Positions 8,665-23,700 of a DNA stretch of 44,240 nt are shown piece by piece. Source of the DNA: Bacteroidota bacterium (GTDB taxonomy: Bacteria; Bacteroidota; Bacteroidia; Bacteroidales; JABHKC01); assembly GCA_018692315.1 (NCBI GenBank), contig JABHKC010000035.1, positions 1 through 44,240 of the forward strand. Reading direction: 5' to 3'. The notes under the pieces are model-generated. The model saw only the letters and a program-made list of their open reading frames with translations, had not been told where the DNA came from and made no database searches. The position numbers were made by a program, and so were the translations under genes. Each line of letters begins with the position of its first letter. Position 1 is the stretch's first letter.

Positions 8665-8727
8665 ATGAAAAAATCTACATTATTAATTATTCTAATTTGG
8701 TTTGCGATTAGTGCAAATCTTGATGCT
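8665..8727 (+). other. Sec signal peptide of the giant protein
   Basis: Residues 1-21: two lysines, a hydrophobic core LLIILIWFAI, and a cleavage site L-D-A before Q, the common Bacteroidota pattern of Gln at +1. It directs Sec export to the periplasm, the first step for T9SS substrates. Confidence 0.85.
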
Positions 8728-11700
8728 CAATCTCTTTCAGGAACTTACACTATTGGTGGCTCAAATCCGGATTATGCAACTATCTCAGCAGCGGTTACAG
8801 ATTTGACCACAAACGGGATTTCAGGAACCACAACTTTTAATATCCGAACAGGAACCTACAACGAGCAAGTTTCTTTAGATACAATTATTGGAGCATCTGC
8901 TAACGACACAGTGGTTTTCCAGTCAGAAGCAGGTGCACAAGTTATTATGACATATGAACCGACAGGCTTCGAAGATAATTATGTTGTAAAATTTAATGGT
9001 GCTGATTATGTTACTTTCAAGGATATGACATTAATTAGTACAGGCACCACAGGTAAAAGCTATGTTTTCAATTTTCAAAATGGTAGTGAAAACATTACTC
9101 TTGAAAATGATTCAATTATCGGAACTTCAAATGTTGATATACAAGATGGAATTTATCATGCTGTTATCTATTTAGATGGACAAAATTATAATATTGCAAT
9201 TAGAAATAATACTATTCTGAATGGATCTTATGGAATCTTTAGCCGTGACGTAATAGGACTTAATATCTCCAATAATACAATCAATAACTTTTATCAAGGT
9301 GGAATATGGATTTCCGATCAATTTAATGGGCTGGATTCAATTGTGATTAGTTCAAACGAATTGTATTCGAGGACATTTGCAACCGTATTTGGTATATATA
9401 TTGATTATAGTGGTAGCAATTGTTTGATTGTTAATAACATGATTCAAATGAATGCTTTAAATAGAAACTCCGGAATGCTTTTAAGCAATTTTTCTGGAAC
9501 CTCTGGAAACGAAATATTAATCTCCAACAATATTATTTCAACCAAAAATGCAACTTATTATTCAACCTCACTTGCTAGAGGCTGTGTTCTATCTTCATGC
9601 AGTTATGTAAAAATATTCTATAATTCAATTAACATAACTGATGGAATGTCAACCAATACCTATGCTTGTTACTTTAGTAGTTGCACGGATATTGATTTAA
9701 AGAACAACAATTTCGTACTTGATGGTTGCGATAATGGCTATTCCATTTACAATTCTGGCTCAACAAGTATCACAAGCGATTATAATAACCTTTACTCAAC
9801 AGGAACAAATCTGGGATACTGGAATGCTGATGTTATAGATTTATCGGCATGGCAAACAGCAAGCAGTTTAGATGCTAATTCTTTGTCAGTTGATCCATAT
9901 TTTGTAAACGATACTAATCTTCATGCACGATCAATTTATTTAGATAATGCCGGAACACCAATCTCATCTGTTTCAACCGATATTGATGGCGAACAGAGAA
10001 GTACTACAAACCCTGATATTGGAGCTGATGAATTTACAGGTATCGATTTAAGGCTTGCAGGAAATTATACCATCGGCGGTACAAGCCCCGATTACACAAC
10101 AATTTCGGAAGCAGTGACATATTTGACAAGTTTTGGAATTTCAGGTACTGTTAGTTTTAACATCCGCACGGGAACTTACAATGAGCAGGTTTCAATTGAC
10201 TTGATTGCTGGAGTATCTTCAAATGATACAATTGTTTTTCAATCGGAAACAGGTGCAGATGTAACAATGACCTACGAACCAACAAGTTCAGATAATTATA
10301 TTGTTAAGTTCAATGGATGCGATTTTATTTCATTCAAAGGAATTACATTTGAAGCAACTGGAACTACAAATGGAGGGATATTTGATTTCAGGGATGGTTC
10401 GGATTATATTACAATAGATAGTAATGAAATCTATGGCATAAATATTAGTGGCAATTCATCTACCAATACAATTATACATGCCCAGCCGCCCCATACAAAT
10501 GGCAATATAAGAATCATAAATAACGACATCTATTATGGAGCCTATGCAATAGACTTCCCTGGTGATATTGCCAATAATTGCAGCAACAATATTATTTCAA
10601 ATAATATTATTCGAGACTTCAATTATTATGGAATAAAAGTTCACAATCAGGATTCTATGACCATATCTGGAAATCAAATAATTGCAAAAAAAACCGGAGG
10701 ATACGAAACCCAGTATGGTATAGAATTTAAAGCTTCAAATGGAGAGAATATTATTTCGTCAAACGAAATCGTGCTCTATGGAAGTAATTGGAACACTGGT
10801 ATGAGTTTGGACTTGAATAATAGTCTAAGCGGAAGCGAAAATTTTGTTGTGAATAATACAATATCCTGCCAAAACGCATCCAATATTACTTGGGGAATGT
10901 TAGTTAGCGCAAAGTACACAAATATCTATTACAATTCAATTAATGTTCTTGATGGTAATGCCTCTTCAAGCGCAGCATTTTACCTTAATCAAGTATCAAA
11001 TACTAATATTAAAAACAATATCTTTGCTTTCACATCAGGATCAAATAGTGGGTTTGCCTTTTATAACGACAATTCATCAAATTCGTTTATAAGCGATTAT
11101 AACGATCTGTACTCGACAGGAACAAATCTGGGCTATTGGAATGCTAATGTAGCAGATTTATCAGCCTGGCAAACTGCAAGTGGTTTGGATGCAAACTCAG
11201 TTTCAGCAAATCCTTTATTTGCTGCAGATACAAACTTACATGCAAATTCTCCTGCCTTAGATGGTCAAGCTACACCAATAGCTTCAATCACTTTAGATAT
11301 CGACGGAGATATCAGGGATGCAACAAACCCGGATATTGGAGGTGATGAATTTACAGTTGTTCCTTTAGCAGGAGGTACATACACTATCGGTGGTACAAAC
11401 CCGGATTATCCAACAATTTCAGATGCTGTAAATGATCTAAAAGTAAAACCTATATCTGGTCCTGTGAGCTTCAATATCCGTACAGGAACCTACAACGAGC
11501 AGGTTTCAATAAAAGCAATTTATGGAGCTTCGACTACAAACACGGTAACTTTTCAGCCCGAAACAGGTGTTGCTGTTACGATGACCTACGAACCAACATA
11601 CACGAACAATTATATTGTTCAGTTCGACGGTGCCGATTATCTTACATTTAAAAATATGACATTTACTGCTACAGGAACTTCATATGGTCGGGTTTTCGAT

Positions 11701-14700
11701 TTTGAGGATGGAAGCCATTATATTACTCTTGATAGTAATGTTGTTAATGGAATTAGTACGACTTCAACAAGTGACGATTTGGCTGTAGTTCACTCAATGT
11801 CAGGTACTGAAAATGACTATATTACAATTTCGAATAATGAAATTAACAATGGTTCATACGGTATGTGCATATACGGAAGTAGTATGTCAAATTTGGAATT
11901 GGCAAATATCATTGAAAATAATATTATTCAGGATTTTCATTATTATGGAATGTGTTTATATTATTTCGATTCGCTTTTGCTTTCTTCAAATGAGATTTAT
12001 GCAAAATCGACTGGTGGTAATAGCTTACAATTTGGAATTGAAGCCGGCTTTTGCTATAATAGAAGTTTGGTTTCAAAAAATAAAATTCGTGTTAACTCAA
12101 CATCAAATAATCAAGGAATATATTTGTCTAGTTTTGATGGAACATTGGGCAACGAAAATCTGGTAATTAATAATTTCGTTTCCTGCCACAATTCAAGTTC
12201 GTCTAGTCATGGAATTTGGGCTAGCAATTGCAGTTATATAAAATTCTACTACAATTCTATAAATATTACTGACGGGGATATAGATGGAAAGGCTTTCATA
12301 GCAAGCTTTTGCGGTAATATTGAGCTGCAAAACAACATTTTAGCAAACACCAAAACAGGAGGTGGATATGCAATATATACTGAAAACACATCAACTTTCT
12401 CTAATAGCGATTATAACGATTTATATACAGAAGGTACTTTTCTTGGAAGATGGTATAATACTTATTGCACTGACTTATCTGCATGGCAATCAGCAATCTC
12501 AAAAGATGCCAACTCAGTCTCTGCCGATCCTTTTTTCGAATCGGATACAAACCTACATGCCAACGCAGTATCTTGCAACAACACGGCAACACCAATTGCC
12601 GGAATCACCGAAGATATAGATGGCGAAAGTCGCGATGCTTCGACACCTGACATTGGTGCAGACGAATACTATATTACACCACTTTCCGGAATTTACACCA
12701 TTGGTGGCACAAATCCCGACTATGCAACAATAGCTGCAGCAGTAAACGATTTAGGAATAACATCTATTGATGGACATGTTTATTTTAATATCCGCACAGG
12801 AACCTACTACGAGCAGGTTTCTATTGAAAGAATCTGGGGTGCAAACGAATCGAACACAGTAACTTTCCAGCCCGAAAGCGGTGCAAGTGTAACAATGACC
12901 TTTGAACCAACAAGCACAGACAATTACATCGTTCAATTCGACGATGCCGATTATGTTACTTTTAAAAACATGACATTTACAGCTACCGGAACAGATTATG
13001 GAGGGGTTTTCCTTTTTAATGATGGAAGTAACTGTATTACACTTGACAGTAATATTATCAACGGTATTAGTACAACATCAACAAGTGGATGCGAAGTATT
13101 AAGTTCTGCTAATTCAAGTGAAAACAACCATATTACAATTTCAAACAATGAAATAAATAATGGTTCGAATGGAATATATCTGGAAGGTGAAAGTCTATCA
13201 AATCTTGAAGAAGGAAATGTTATTTTCAATAATACCATTCAGGATTTTCATTTTTATGGAATGATTCTAATTTCTCAAGACTCTATTTCAGTTTTATCTA
13301 ACACAATAATTTCTAAATATAGCGGTGGATATTCCACACAATATGGAATTTCTGCTAGCTATTGCGATAACAATTGCGATTATAGTAATAACGTTATTAT
13401 CATGAAAGCGAGTTCAATCAATTATGGAATGTATTTCCACTACTGCGAGGGTACATCGGGAAATGAAAATCTTGTTTCGAACAATTTTATTTCAACACAA
13501 AATTCTACATCAACAACAAAAGGAATTTTTTTGGGGAATAATAAATATACAAATATTTATCACAACAGTGTAAACATTACAGATGGTAATACTTCAAGTA
13601 GTGCATTTTATAATGAAACGAGTTCAAGTATTTTTTTGAGAAATAATATTTTTGCAAATACAAAAACTTCCGGTGGATATGCAATTTACTATTATAATAC
13701 TTCCAGTATCCATAGCGATTATAATTGTTTATTTACCGAAGGTACAAATCTTGGCTATTTGGGAGGCAACCGTACAACATTAGCACAATGGCAATCATAC
13801 AGTGTAGATGCTAACTCCGTTTCAGTCGATCCATTCTTCGAATCGGATACTAATTTGCATGCAAACGCTGTTGCTTGTAATAATACAGCAACTCCTATTG
13901 CCGGAATCACCACAGACATTGACGGAGAAGCCCGCGATGCCTCAACTCCTGATATGGGGGCAGACGAATATTACATAACACCACTTGCCGGAACTTACAC
14001 CATTGGTGGCATAAATCCCGACTATGCAACAATAGCTGCAGCAGTAAACGATTTAAGAATTACACCAATTGATGGTCATATTTACTTTAATATTCGCGAC
14101 GGTGTATATAATGAGCAGGTATCGATTGAAAGAATTTATGGAGCAAGCGAATCAAATACTGTAACTTTCCAACCTGTAACAGGAGCTTCGGTTACTATGA
14201 CTTACGAACCAACAAGCTCAGACAACTACATTGTTCAGTTTGACGATGCCGACTATGTTACCTTTAAAAATATGACATTTACTGCAACAGGAACAGACTA
14301 TGGTAGAGTTTTCGATTTCTTAGATGGTAGCCATTATATTACTATTGATGGCGATACGATAAATGGAATTTATACAAGCTCCTTTGCACATTTTCTTGCT
14401 GTGATTTATTCTAATTCAGGAACAGAAAACAATCATGTTTCAATTACAAATAATAAGATTAATAATGGGTCATATGGATTATATTTCGCTGGAATTGGTA
14501 CATCAGATTTTGAAACAGGAAATTTAGTTAGTAATAATGAATTTATTGATTTTAACTATTCTGGCATATATCTATATTGTCAGGATTCAATCAATGTAAA
14601 TTCAAATAATATTTATGCAAAATCTAGTGGAGGAAATAGTTCACAATACGGACTTAATGTATCTTATACAGATAATTCAAGTATATTTTCTAAAAACAAA

Positions 14701-17700
14701 ATCAGAGTAAATGCTACAGCTTCGAATTATGGAATATCTCTGAATAATTGTGATGGAACTTCAGGAAATGAAAATCAAATTGTAAATAATCTTATTTCCT
14801 GCCATAATTCGAGTAATACAAGCTACGGTATTAATATTTCATCATGTACTTGGCTAAATATCTATTATAACTCTGTAAATATTACAGATGGAATTTCTCC
14901 TTATAGCTCTGCTATGTATGCTCCTAATGGTAGCAATATAGAAATACAAAACAATATTTTTGCCAATACCAAATCTTCAGGTGGAGGATATGCAATTTAT
15001 ACATATAGCACTACAAATATTACCCTAAGTGATTATAATGATTTATATAGCGAAGGTACTAATCTTGGAAAATGGTATAATACTAATTGCACTGACTTAT
15101 CTGCATGGCAATCAGTCAGTTCTAAAGATGCAAATTCAATTTCCATTGACCCAATGTTTACATCGGATACCGATTTGCACACAAATGCATTGCAATGCTA
15201 CGGCACAGCAAATCCAATAGCCTCGGTAACCGATGATATCGATGGTGAACTACGTGAAGCTTTGACACCTGAGATTGGAGCTGATGAGTTTGAACTAACA
15301 TCATTGGCGGGTACTTATACAATTGGAGGAACAAATCCTGATTTCACATCAATTGCCGATGCAGTAAACGAACTAAGAATAAAACCTATTTCTGGCAATG
15401 TTATATTTAATATCCGAACAGGAACCTACAACGAACAAGTTTCCATTGAGACAATTTATGGAGTTTCGGCTACAAACACAGTAACTTTCCAGCCCGAAAC
15501 TGGAGCCTCGGTTACAATGACATACGAACCAACAAGTACAGACAACTATGTGGTTCAGTTCCATGATGCAGACTATGTTACTTTTAAAAATATGACATTT
15601 ACGGCTACAGGAACAGATTATGGACATGTTTTTGATTTCAAAGATGGTAGCAATTATATTACCCTCGATAGTAATATTATTAATGGAATTTACATAAGTT
15701 CGACAAATACTAATTTCGCTACATTATATTCTAGTGTAAATACTGAAAACGACCATATAACAATTACAAATAATGAAATTTATTATGGATCATACGGAAT
15801 GTACCTGTATGGTATGAACGCAGCAAATCTTGAAGAGGCTTGTGTAATCAGCAATAATACGATACAGGATTTCCATTTTCATGGAATGTATATCCAATAT
15901 TTCGAGTCGCTACAATTAAGCTCAAATGAGATTTATGCAAAAACGACCGGAGGAAATGATACGCAATATGGTGTTTATGCAGCAAATTGTGATAATGGAA
16001 GTGAGTTTACAAAAAATATAATCAGGGTAAATGCTACTAATAGTAATTATGGTTTGTATCTCAAATATTGCGACGGACCAGCCTATGATAGAAACCATAT
16101 AATCAATAATTTCATTTCATGTCACAATTCATCCACATACAGTTATGGAATTTATTCTAATAGCAACACTTACATTAATTTCTATTACAACTCGGTAAAT
16201 ATTACTGATGGTAATTCATCGTATGGAAATGCATTCTACGCAAATAGTGGAAATAACATCACTTTGCAAAACAACATTTTTGCAAACACCAAAACTTCGG
16301 GTGGTTATGCTATTTATACAAACGGTGGTTCGAATATAATAGCCAGCGACTACAACAATCTATATACAGAAGGCACATATCTTGGATATTATTGGACAGG
16401 TAATAGGACAGATTTATCAGCATGGCAATCGACAAGTAACAAAGATGCAAACTCAGTTTCGGTAGATCCTTTTTTCGAATCGGATACAAATCTACATGCC
16501 AACGCAGTAGCTTGCAACAACACAGCAATACCTATTTCAGGAATTACAGAAGATATTGACGGAGAAGCAAGAGATGCTTCAACTCCAGATATGGGGGCTG
16601 ATGAATATTACATAACACCACTTGCCGGAACTTATACCATTGGTGGAACAAATCCCGACTATGCAACAATAGCTGCAGCAGTAAACGATTTAAGAATAAC
16701 ACCAATCGACGGACATGTTTATTTTAACATTCGCACCGGAAACTACAACGAGCAAGTCTCGGTAGAAAGAGTCTGGGGTGCCAGCGAGGCAAACACCGTA
16801 ACTTTCCAGCCAGAAAGTGGAGCAGATGTTACAATAACTTACGAACCAACAAGCTCAGCAAACTATGTTGTTCAGTTCGACGATGCCGATTATCTTATTT
16901 TCAAAAATATGACATTCACGGCTACGGGAACATACAACGGTAGAGTTTTTGATTTTCTTGACGGAAGTCATAATATTACTCTTGATAGTAATATTATTAA
17001 TGGTATTAGTGCAACATATACAAGTACGAATTTGGCTGTTATTTATTTGGCTTCTTCAACCGAGAATAACCATATTACAATTTCTAATAATGAAATCAAC
17101 AATGGTTCATATGGATTATACTTATTTGGAACTAGTACTTCAAATCTTGAACAGGCTTGTGTAATTAGCAACAATATAATTCAGGATTTCCATTCTTATG
17201 GAATGTATTTATATAATCTGGATTCAGTTGTTGTAAGTTCAAATCTTATTTCGGCTAAATTGACAGGTGGAAATAGTACCCAGTATGGAATTTATGCCCG
17301 ATATTGCGATAATGGAAGTGAGTTTTCTAAAAACAATATCAGAGTATATGCTAGTACAACAAATTATGGAATGTACATATATAACTGTGATGGGACATCA
17401 GGAGATGAAAATCATATAGTTAATAATTTTGTTTCAACACATTATTCCACCGGCACATCTTACGGAATTTATTCATATACAAATATTTACACCAATTTTT
17501 ATCACAACTCTGTAAATATTACAGATGGTAATTCTTCAAGTTATGCGTTTTATAATTATACAGGTTCATATATTGTATTGAAGAATAATATTTTCGCTAA
17601 TACGCAAATTTCAGGAGGTTATGCAATTGGTAACTATAATACTTCCGGTATTAGCGAAAGCGATTATAATTGTTTATATACTGAAGGTACTTATCTTGGA

Positions 17701-20700
17701 TATTGGTCAGGTAGCAAATCAACTTTAGCTAATTTTCGATCTGCGAGCGGAAAAGATGCAAACTCAGTTTCTGTAGATCCATTATATGTTAGCGATACCG
17801 ACTTGCATGCAAGAGCTAACGATATTGACAGTGCTGCAATATTCATTTCTGCATATACAGAAGATATTGATGGAGATAGTAGAAATTCCACATATCCCGA
17901 TATTGGAGCAGATGAGTTCGATTATCTCAATTTTTCTTTTGCAGGAGTTTATACTATTGGAGGAACAAATCCCGACTTTCTAACTGTAAAACAAGCAGCC
18001 AATGACTTGTACAAATATGGAATGTCGGCATCTGTAACATTTAATATCCGTACAGGAACCTATTACGGACAATTTATAATCCGCAATATTCCAGGCGCTT
18101 CTGCTACTGATACTGTTGTATTTCAGGCAGAAGACGGAGCCGATGTAACAATTACTTTTGAACCTACTATGATATTCAATTATGTTGTTCAGTTTGATGG
18201 GGCAGAATATGTTACATTTAAAAATTTAACCTTTACTGCTACAGGAACAAGCTACGGTTATGTTTTTGATTTCGAAGAAGGATGCAATTATATCACTCTT
18301 GATAGTAATATTATTAATGGTATTGTTACATCATCAACAGATTCAAAATTAGTAGTATTACATTCTGCTCCATCAGCCGAAAACGACCATATAACAATAA
18401 CAAACAATGAAATAAACAATGGTTCGTCCGGAATGTCCTTTAATGGCACTACATCAAATCTTAAAGAGTTTTATTTAATTAGCAATAATACAATTCAGGA
18501 TTTCCATTGTTGTGGAATACATCTATCTTATTTTGACTCAGTCCAGGTAAGATCAAACGAGATATATGCAAAAACAAGTGGAGGAAATTCTGAACAATCT
18601 GGAATTTCTGCATTTAATTGCGATAATAACAGTAATATTTTAAAAAATAAAATCAGAGTAAATGCCACTTCAACAAACACAGGTATATATCTAAACTACT
18701 GCGACGGAACATTAAGTGATAGATTTTTAGTTGCTAACAATTTCATATCATGTCACAATTCAACATCATTCAGCTATGGAATATATTCTTTCAATAGTAA
18801 TTATCTGAATTGTTACCACAATTCTATTAATGTTACTGATGGAACGTCTTATGGTGGGAGAGCAATGTATTTAAACGGAGGTAGCAATATTGAACTTTTG
18901 AATAATATTTTTGCAAATACTTCAGAAGGTTACGCCATTTATACATCTAGTTATCCAAACATATCGGTAAGTAATTATAACAATTTATTTACTGAAGGTA
19001 CAAATATTGGATACTGGAATAGCTCAAATCACATATCATTATTTGATTGGCAAAGAAATACAGGTAATGATGTCAACTCAGTTTCAATCGATCCGTTTTT
19101 CGAATCGGATACTAATCTGCATGCAAATTCCGCAGGTTGTAACAACACTGCAACTCCAATTTCAGGAATAACTGATGATATTGATGGAGAAACCCGAGAT
19201 ACCTTAACTCCTGATATAGGTGCAGACGAATATTACAAAACTACACTTTCAGGAGTTTATACAATCGGTGGTGCAAATCCCGACTATGCAACAATTGCTT
19301 CAGCTGTAAATGACTTAAGAATTAAACATGTAAATGGGCATCTATATTTTAATATTCGTGATGGCGTTTACAACGAACAAGTTTCAATAAAACGAATTTG
19401 GGGAGTAAACGAAACGAACACTGTAACATTCCAACCTGAATCTGGAACTTCGGTTACGATGACTTACGAACCAACAAGCACAGACAATTATATTGTCCAG
19501 TTTGATGATGCAGATTATGTAATATTTAAAAATATGACTTTCTGTGCAACGGGGACAACTTTCGGACGAGTTTTCGATTTCCTTGATGGTAGCAATAATA
19601 TTACCATTGAAAATGACACTATAATTGGTCTTTCTACCTCTCTTCCTAGTGATTGGTGTGCAGTAGTATATTCCGGAGATCAAACTAGAAATAACAATAT
19701 AAATATCCTTAATAACGAAATTATTAATGGTTCAATTGGAATAAACTTTCAAGGATATCATACTACTATACCTGATGTCTCAATCAGAATTTACAACAAT
19801 CAGATATATGATTTTTCAGCATATGGGATTAGAATTGTATATCTTGATTCAGTTAATATTTGTTTGAATGAAATGTATTCAAAATCAAATGGCGGATACT
19901 CAACACAATATGGTATATATTGCTCGGGCTGTGATAATTCGTCTATAATTTCTAGGAATAAAATCCAGGTAAATGGAAGTTCGAGTAACTATGGCATGTA
20001 TTTTCACGCTTGCGATGGTATTACGGGCGACGAAATTTTGGTTGCTAACAATTTTGTTGTAACAAAAAATGCAACTTCTACGGTTTATGGAATTCATCCT
20101 ACTTCAAGTACTCATTTTAAAATATATCATAATTCGGTAAATGTAACAGATGGAAGTACATTCAGCTCTGCATTATATGTAGCTAATGGAAGCAACTTCG
20201 ATGTTCAAAACAATATTTTGACAAATACCAAATCTTCCGGTGGAGGCTATGCTATTTATACAAATTCTACTACAAACATTTCTGTATGCGACTATAACGA
20301 CCTTTATAATGAAGGCTCTTATCTTGGGAAATGGGGCACTTCGAATAAAACAGATTTAACTGCATGGCAATCAGCAAGCAGTATGGATGCCAACTCAGTT
20401 TCAGTGGATCCATACTTTGAATCGGATACAAATCTGCATGCAAATGCAATAGCTTGCAACAATACTGCAACTCCTATTGCCGAAATTACTGAAGACATTG
20501 ACGGAGAAGCCAGAGATGCCTCAACTCCTGATATGGGGGCTGATGAATATTATATTACACCACTTTCAGGAATTTATACCGTTGGTGGCACAAATCCTGA
20601 TTATGCAACTATTGCACTTGCCGTAAACGATTTAAGAATTAAACCAATCGAAGGCCATGTATATTTTAATATTCGCGATGGTGTTTATAATGAACAAGTT

Positions 20701-23700
20701 TCAATAAGTAGAATTTGGGGAGCAAGCGATTCTAATACCGTAACTTTCCAGCCCGAAAATACCGATTCGGTAACAATAACTTACGAACCAACAAGTACAG
20801 ATAATTACATCGTTCAGTTCGACGATGCCGATCATGTTACTTTTAAGAATATGACTTTCACTGCAACAGGAACTTCTTATGGTAGAGTTTTCGATTTTCT
20901 TGACAACAGCCATTATATTACACTTGATAGTAATGTTGTTAATGGTATTGTTACAACAGCAACAGGTCTCAACTTAGCAGTAATTCACTCAGCTTCATCT
21001 ACAGAAAACGACCATATAACAATTTCAAATAATGAAATAAATAATGGTTCGTACGGGATGTACCTGTATGGTAAGAGTACATCAGATTTTGAAGAGGCAT
21101 GTGTAATTAGCAATAATACGATACATGATTTCCACAATTATGGAATCTACATCCACCTTTTCGATTCACTCCAATTAAACTCTAACGAGATATATGCAAA
21201 AACAACAGGTGGAAACAGCATACAATATGGAGTTTATGCACATTCATGCAAAAATGGAAGTGAGTTTACAAAAAACAGAATCAGGGTAAATGCCAGTTCT
21301 GAAAACTATGGTTTCTCTCTCAATGCTTGTAACGGAACATCAGCAGAAAAGAACCAGGTAATCAATAATTTTATCTCCTGCCATAATTCAAGTTCAATAA
21401 GCTATGGAATTTATTCAAATTCAAATAGTTATAATGATTTTTATCACAATTCGATAAATGTTACCGATGGTAGTTCATCAAGTGGAAGAGCATTCTGCGC
21501 TATCAGTGGAAGTAATATCACTTTGCAGAACAACATTTTTGCAAACACCAAAACATCGGGAGGTTATGCAATTTATACAAACAGTACTTCAAATATTACA
21601 GCCAGCGACTATAACGATCTATATGCCGAAGGCTCATATCTTGGATATTGGTATAATTCTAATAAATCAACTCTGGCACAATGGCAAACAGCAAGCTCGA
21701 AAGATGCAAATTCAGTTTCAGTAGATCCTTTCTTCGAATCAGATACAAATCTTCATGCCAATGCAGTAGCATGTAACAATACGGCAACACCAATTGCAGG
21801 AATCACTACAGACATTGATGGCGATGCCCGCGATGCCTCAACTCCGGATATGGGTGCAGACGAATACTATATTACACCACTTTCAGGAATTTACACAATT
21901 GGTGGAACAAACCCCGATTATGCTACTCTCACAGCAGCAGTAAACGATTTAAGAATCACACCAATAGATGGACATATTAATTTTAATATTCGCACAGGAA
22001 CCTACAACGAGCAAGTTTCGATAGAAAGAGTCTGGGGTGCTTCGGAATCGAACACCGTAACTTTCCAAGCAGAAACAGGAGCAGACGTAACAATAACATA
22101 CGAGCCAACAAGCTCAGACAATTATGTAGTTCAGTTTGACGATGCCGATTATGTTACTTTTAAGAATATGACTTTCACTGCAACAGGAACTTCTTATGGT
22201 CGTGCATTTGATTTTAAAGATGGCAGCCACAATATTACACTCGACAGTAATAATGTAAATGGAATATCAACAACATCAACAAGTGCGAATGTGGCAGTAA
22301 TTTATTCAGCAAGTGGAACTGCGAACAATAACATTTCGATTACAAATAATAATTTCAATTACGGTTCATTTGGAATTTATCTAAGTGGAACAAGTACTTC
22401 AAATCATGAAACAGGAAATGTAATTACTAATAATACTTTACAAGATTTTCATCAAAATGGAATGATCTTGTTTTATCAGGATACAATTAATATTTCTTCA
22501 AATATTGTGTATGCAAAAGGTAGTGCCGGAAATAGTACGCAATTTGGAATTCAGGCAATCAGTTGCGATAATTCTAGCTCTTTCTCAAAAAATAAAATCA
22601 GGGTATATGCCAGCTCGACAAACTATGGATTATATTTAAGCGCATCCGACGGAACTTCCGGAAATGAGAATCTAATTGCTAATAATTTTATATCATGCCA
22701 TGGTTCTGGCACAAATAGTTATGGAATTTATACCACGTCCAGCAATTATTTGAACTTATATCATAATTCTGTAAATGTTACAGATGGCAGTAGTTCAAAT
22801 GGATATGCATTAAATCTCAATTCCGGCAGTAACATAGAACTACAAAACAACATTTTTGCAAATACCAAAACCTCAGGTGGTTATGCTATTTATACAAACA
22901 GCACATCGAATATTGTTGCAAGCGATTATAACGATTTATATACCGAAGGCTCAAATCTTGGATATTGGTCAGGTAACCGTACAACTTTGGCTAATTGGCA
23001 ATCATATAGCGGAAAAGATGCAAACTCAGTTTCAACCGATCCGTTTTATGTTTCTGATACCGATTTGCATGCAAGATCTTCTGTAGTTGATAGTGCTGCA
23101 ACACCAATGGTTGAAATTACTGATGATATTGATGGCGACGCCCGTGATGCAACTTATCCTGATATGGGTGCCGATGAGTTTGATTATGTAGATCTGACTA
23201 TGGCAGGATTATATACTATTGGAGGAACAAATCCTGATTTTACCTCAATACTCTCTGCGGTAGATGATATCGTACGTTTTGGAATATCCGATTCGGTAAT
23301 ATTTGAAATTAGAGAAGGAACTTATATCGAACAGGTTTCTATTGAAGATATTCCTGGTAGTTCGGTGAGTAATTATGTTGTTTTCAGGCCTGAAAATACC
23401 GATTCAGTAGAAATGACTTACACACCAACAAGCACTGATAACTATATAGTTCAGTTCGATGGTGCCGATTATGTTACATTCCAAAATATGACATTTACGG
23501 CTACCGGAACATCATACGGAAGAGTTTTCGATTTTAAAGGTGAAAGCCACTATATAACAATAGACAGCAGTATTATAAATGGAATTAGTACAACATCAAT
23601 AAGTACAAATTTATCGACAATATATTCCGCTTCTTCAACCGAAAACGACCATATCACAATTTCAAATAATGAAATAAATAATGGCTCGTACGGAATGTAT

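Noticed and set aside
19384-19683. Minus-strand open stretches inside the array (also near 33589, 35981 and 43576)
   Set aside because: They mirror conserved repeat segments, reappear at the same unit position, and have no independent start context or protein-like character.
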